Shown here piece after piece: positions 61,909 through 64,000 of a stretch of 64,000 nucleotides of DNA. Within the stretch, counting starts at the first letter, position 1, and the number at the start of each line of letters is the position of its first letter. The translations under genes were made by a program, and so were the position numbers. The notes beneath the pieces were generated by a model that ran no database searches, was not told the DNA's origin, and was given only the letters and a program-made list of their open reading frames with translations. Source of the DNA: Pseudoglutamicibacter albus. GTDB taxonomy: Bacteria; Actinomycetota; Actinomycetes; Actinomycetales; Micrococcaceae. The DNA is taken from positions 558,001 to 622,000 of the forward strand of contig NZ_JAVDXX010000001.1 of NCBI RefSeq assembly GCF_031458175.1. Reading direction: 5' to 3'.

Positions 61909-62780
61909 CCGGCGCCACGCATCAGGACGCGTCCCTGCTAGACATGCATGACGCCTTGCTGTGCGACCTTGACGGGGTTGTATATGCAGGCCCGGACGCA
62001 GTTTCGCACGCGGTCGAAGCGCTGGTCGCGGCGCAGGAGGCCGGTGTTCGCGTTGCCTACTGCACCAATAACGCATCCCGCACCCCGGAAGAGGTCGCCG
62101 AACACATCAGCTCGCTGGGCATCCCGACCATGCCCGAGCAGGTCTTCGGTTCCTCGCGAGCCGCTGCGGAACATGCACGGCAGACCGCAGCGGATGCACA
62201 GCTTCAAGAGCCGACCGCTTACATCGTCGGGACCGAAGCTCTACGCCGCGAAGCCGAAAACGCGGGCTTCAAACTTGTTGATTCAGCCACCGAGCAACCC
62301 GACTTTGTGTTGCAGGGCTTCAACCCCGACGTCACGTGGCGGCACCTCGCGGAAGCCGGCTACGCGATCACCGCAGGCGCGCGATGGATCGCAACAAATA
62401 CGGACACGACGATCCCTCGGGCGGAAGGTATCGCTCCGGGCAACGGGACGCTCGTCGCCGCGGTGGCGGCCGCGACCGGGCAGGAACCTCTCGTGACCGG
62501 TAAGCCCGCCCCGACGCTGATGCAGATGGCGGCGCGAGCCGTGGGAGCACAAAATCCGCTCGTGATCGGCGACAGGCTTGACACCGATGTTGCAGGCGGG
62601 AACGCTGCCGGCTTCGCTACCGCGCTAGTCCTGACCGGGGTCGATACGCTCGCATCCGCCCGCAAGGCGGAGCCTGGGCTGAAACCGCGTTACGTACTCA
62701 ATGATTTACGCGACTTGCGGGCACCAGCCAACTCCTGTGTACTCGAAGACAGCGGAACTCAAGAGAGCCTGAATGACTAG
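61905..62780 (+). CDS. HAD-superfamily hydrolase, subfamily IIA
   Basis: A 291-residue phosphatase of the NagD/4-nitrophenylphosphatase type. Motif I is LLCDLDGVVY (nucleophile Asp), motif II YCTNNASR, motif III Lys in VTGKPAPTLM and motif IV VIGDRLDTDVAGGNAAG. The C2A cap lies between. Substrate is unknown. It overlaps the upstream gene by ATGA and the downstream small gene by 8 bases. Confidence 0.9.
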   Translation: MTGATHQDASLLDMHDALLCDLDGVVYAGPDAVSHAVEALVAAQEAGVRVAYCTNNASRTPEEVAEHISSLGIPTMPEQVFGSSRAAAEHARQTAADAQLQEPTAYIVGTEALRREAENAGFKLVDSATEQPDFVLQGFNPDVTWRHLAEAGYAITAGARWIATNTDTTIPRAEGIAPGNGTLVAAVAAATGQEPLVTGKPAPTLMQMAARAVGAQNPLVIGDRLDTDVAGGNAAGFATALVLTGVDTLASARKAEPGLKPRYVLNDLRDLRAPANSCVLEDSGTQESLND

Positions 62781-62979
62781 CGAGAACTCACCAGAACACG
62801 ACGCGGCAACGGAACAGCCGGCACAAGAGTTGCCTGGGCAGGAACAGCCGGTGCAGGACCTACCGGAAGTGTTGCAGCCGCTAGCTGACCTCGATTCGCT
62901 CCCAGTCAGCGATCATCCCGAACGGTTCAGCCGCGTTCTTGACGACCTCACTAATGTCCTGGAGAGCGATCTTCCGTGA
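62773..62979 (+). CDS. Small acidic protein between the HAD phosphatase and tlyA genes
   Basis: A 68-residue acidic protein without cysteines. The N-terminal half is Glu/Gln/Pro-rich with short repeats (AQELPGQEQPVQDLPE) and the C-terminal half is probably helical (HPERFSRVLDDLTNVLESDLP). Overlaps both neighbours (8 and 4 bases), so it is a real, translationally coupled gene. I do not recognise a family. Confidence 0.75.
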   Translation: MTSENSPEHDAATEQPAQELPGQEQPVQDLPEVLQPLADLDSLPVSDHPERFSRVLDDLTNVLESDLP

Positions 62980-63809
62980 GCGGGACTCAACGCCTTGACG
63001 CCGCACTCGCAGACCTCGGCTATGCGCCTTCGCGCACCCGGGCGGCCGTCTTGATCCGGGAGGGCCGCGTGTTCGTCGACGGCAAGCCGGCAACCAAGCC
63101 CGCGGCCAAGGTACAGGTGGGTGCGAGCATCGTGATCCAAGAGCATGCCGAGGACCGTTGGGTGGGGCGGGCCGCCGGTAAGTTGCACGCGGCGTTGGAA
63201 CGCTTGAGCACGCACGGGATCAGGTTGCCGATCAACGGGGCAACCTGCATGGACGCCGGCGCTTCGACCGGCGGGTTCACCCAGGTTTTGCTGGATCATG
63301 GGGCCGAACGTGTCTATGCGGTCGATGTGGGCCACAGACAGCTGCACCCAAGCCTCGCTTCAGACGCCCGCGTTGTGAACCGTGAAGGCGTCAATGTTCG
63401 TCACCTTGAACCGGGCTTCATCCCTGGTGGGGTTGATGTGGTGGTGGGGGATCTTTCGTTCATCTCGCTCACGCTCGTGCTGGAGCCGCTAGCTGCTCAG
63501 CTGAAAGAGGGCGGCCGGATGATGATGCTGGTCAAGCCTCAGTTCGAGGTGGGCCGTTCCGGGCTGAATAAGGCCGGGGTTGTGGTTCATCCAGCCTTGC
63601 GGCGCCACGCCGTGACGAAGGTTGTGGACTTCGCTGAACAGGCCGGGCTGGGTTTGGAACCCGTGGCTGTGCTGCGCTCTGAAGTGCCGGGGCAAGACGG
63701 AAACGTTGAGTTCTTCGTGATGTGGATAAAAGAAAACACTACGGAGACGGATTCATCCACAAGAGAGCGCAACCTCACTGCTTTGCTGGACGCCGTTGAC
63801 TATTCTTGA
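62976..63809 (+). CDS. tlyA: TlyA family rRNA 2'-O-methyltransferase
   Basis: A 277-residue protein with an S4 RNA-binding domain (QRLDAALADLGYAPSRTRAAVLIREGRVFVDG) and an FtsJ-like methyltransferase domain (CMDAGASTGGFTQVLLDHGAERVYAVDVG; VGDLSFISLTLVL). TlyA methylates 16S and 23S rRNA cytidines; this sensitises ribosomes to capreomycin in mycobacteria. GTG start. nadK follows after 25 bases. Confidence 0.94.
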   Translation: MSGTQRLDAALADLGYAPSRTRAAVLIREGRVFVDGKPATKPAAKVQVGASIVIQEHAEDRWVGRAAGKLHAALERLSTHGIRLPINGATCMDAGASTGGFTQVLLDHGAERVYAVDVGHRQLHPSLASDARVVNREGVNVRHLEPGFIPGGVDVVVGDLSFISLTLVLEPLAAQLKEGGRMMMLVKPQFEVGRSGLNKAGVVVHPALRRHAVTKVVDFAEQAGLGLEPVAVLRSEVPGQDGNVEFFVMWIKENTTETDSSTRERNLTALLDAVDYS

Positions 63810-63834
63810 AGATCGGTAACAACAAGGAGCGTCA

Positions 63835-64000
63835 GTGCGTCGGATCTTGGTCATGACCCACACGGGTCGAGAAGAAGCTGTAGCGATCGCAATGCGAGCC
63901 GCGAGAGCTTTATCGGCCCACGGGCTTTCGCCTGTCATGATGCGCGATGAAGTCGATGTGATCGGCCAGATTCACGTTGACGGCGCGATGATGGATGTGG
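63835..64000 (+). CDS. nadK: NAD kinase (3' end outside window)
   Basis: The first 55 codons are visible: RRILVMTHTGREEAVAIAMRAARALSAHGLSPV, the usual actinobacterial NAD kinase N-terminus. GTG 63835 follows AAGGAG. The tlyA-nadK order is conserved in actinobacteria. The catalytic GGDG motif lies beyond the window. Confidence 0.85.
   Translation, partial: MRRILVMTHTGREEAVAIAMRAARALSAHGLSPVMMRDEVDVIGQIHVDGAMMDV

Overview
The window looks like a chromosomal segment of a high-GC actinobacterium of the family Micrococcaceae (Arthrobacter relatives). Three things support this. The 16S rRNA at 53141-54671 has Arthrobacter-type sequence. The 16S-23S spacer carries no tRNA. The order ftsK-pgsA-cinA-clgR-recA-recX-miaB-miaA-dapF-hflX-dinG-lexA is an actinobacterial backbone. 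A reduced relative such as Pseudoglutamicibacter would fit, but genus cannot be settled from here. No phage, insertion sequence, CRISPR array or tRNA gene was seen. Nearly all genes are recognisable housekeeping genes; the unusual content lies in the regulatory DNA, in one degenerate enzyme and in a lipoprotein array.

Layout. 1-17500 is the DNA repair and translation-quality block: ftsK (5' end outside the window), pgsA, cinA, clgR, a DUF3046 gene, recA-recX, an FBP-domain gene, miaB, miaA, a DapF-family protein without its catalytic cysteines, a methyltransferase, hflX, a DinG-like helicase, and lexA divergent from a LysM cell-division-inhibitor candidate. 17583-21208 holds hisC-hisB-hisH-x-hisA. 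21241-31687 holds an SseB-family gene, an MFS transporter, a DUF1844 gene, infC-rpmI-rplT, an rRNA methyltransferase, a NUDIX gene and four tandem lipoprotein genes. 31730-35374 is pheST. 36469-45083 is a quinone oxidoreductase followed by argCJBDFR, an inverted ankyrin gene and argH. 45109-52483 holds apt, two lipoproteins, helD, tyrS and ferritin. 53141-58592 is a complete 16S-23S-5S operon. 58814-64000 holds an aldehyde dehydrogenase with an adjacent alcohol dehydrogenase remnant, then a TPR-like protein, a HAD phosphatase, a small protein, tlyA and the start of nadK.

Regulation visible in the DNA. LexA boxes lie before recA (4723-4740) and twice, overlapping, between lexA and the LysM gene (17043-17070). 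recA also has a mycobacterial-type RecA-NDp promoter (4820-4842), so two DNA-damage inputs are likely. miaB, dapF, hisC and argC each have a -10 hexamer exactly six bases before the start codon, which predicts leaderless mRNAs. An ARG box sits over the argC promoter and argR is in the operon. infC starts with ATC behind an intrinsic terminator.

The most unusual signals are: (i) short direct tandem duplications, 13-31 bp per unit, lying across or beside stop codons of about ten genes; (ii) the catalytically dead-looking DapF; (iii) four lipoprotein paralogs that share a leader sequence, two of them with an extra C-terminal membrane anchor; (iv) the lack of argG in the arginine cluster, with an inverted ankyrin gene in its usual place.
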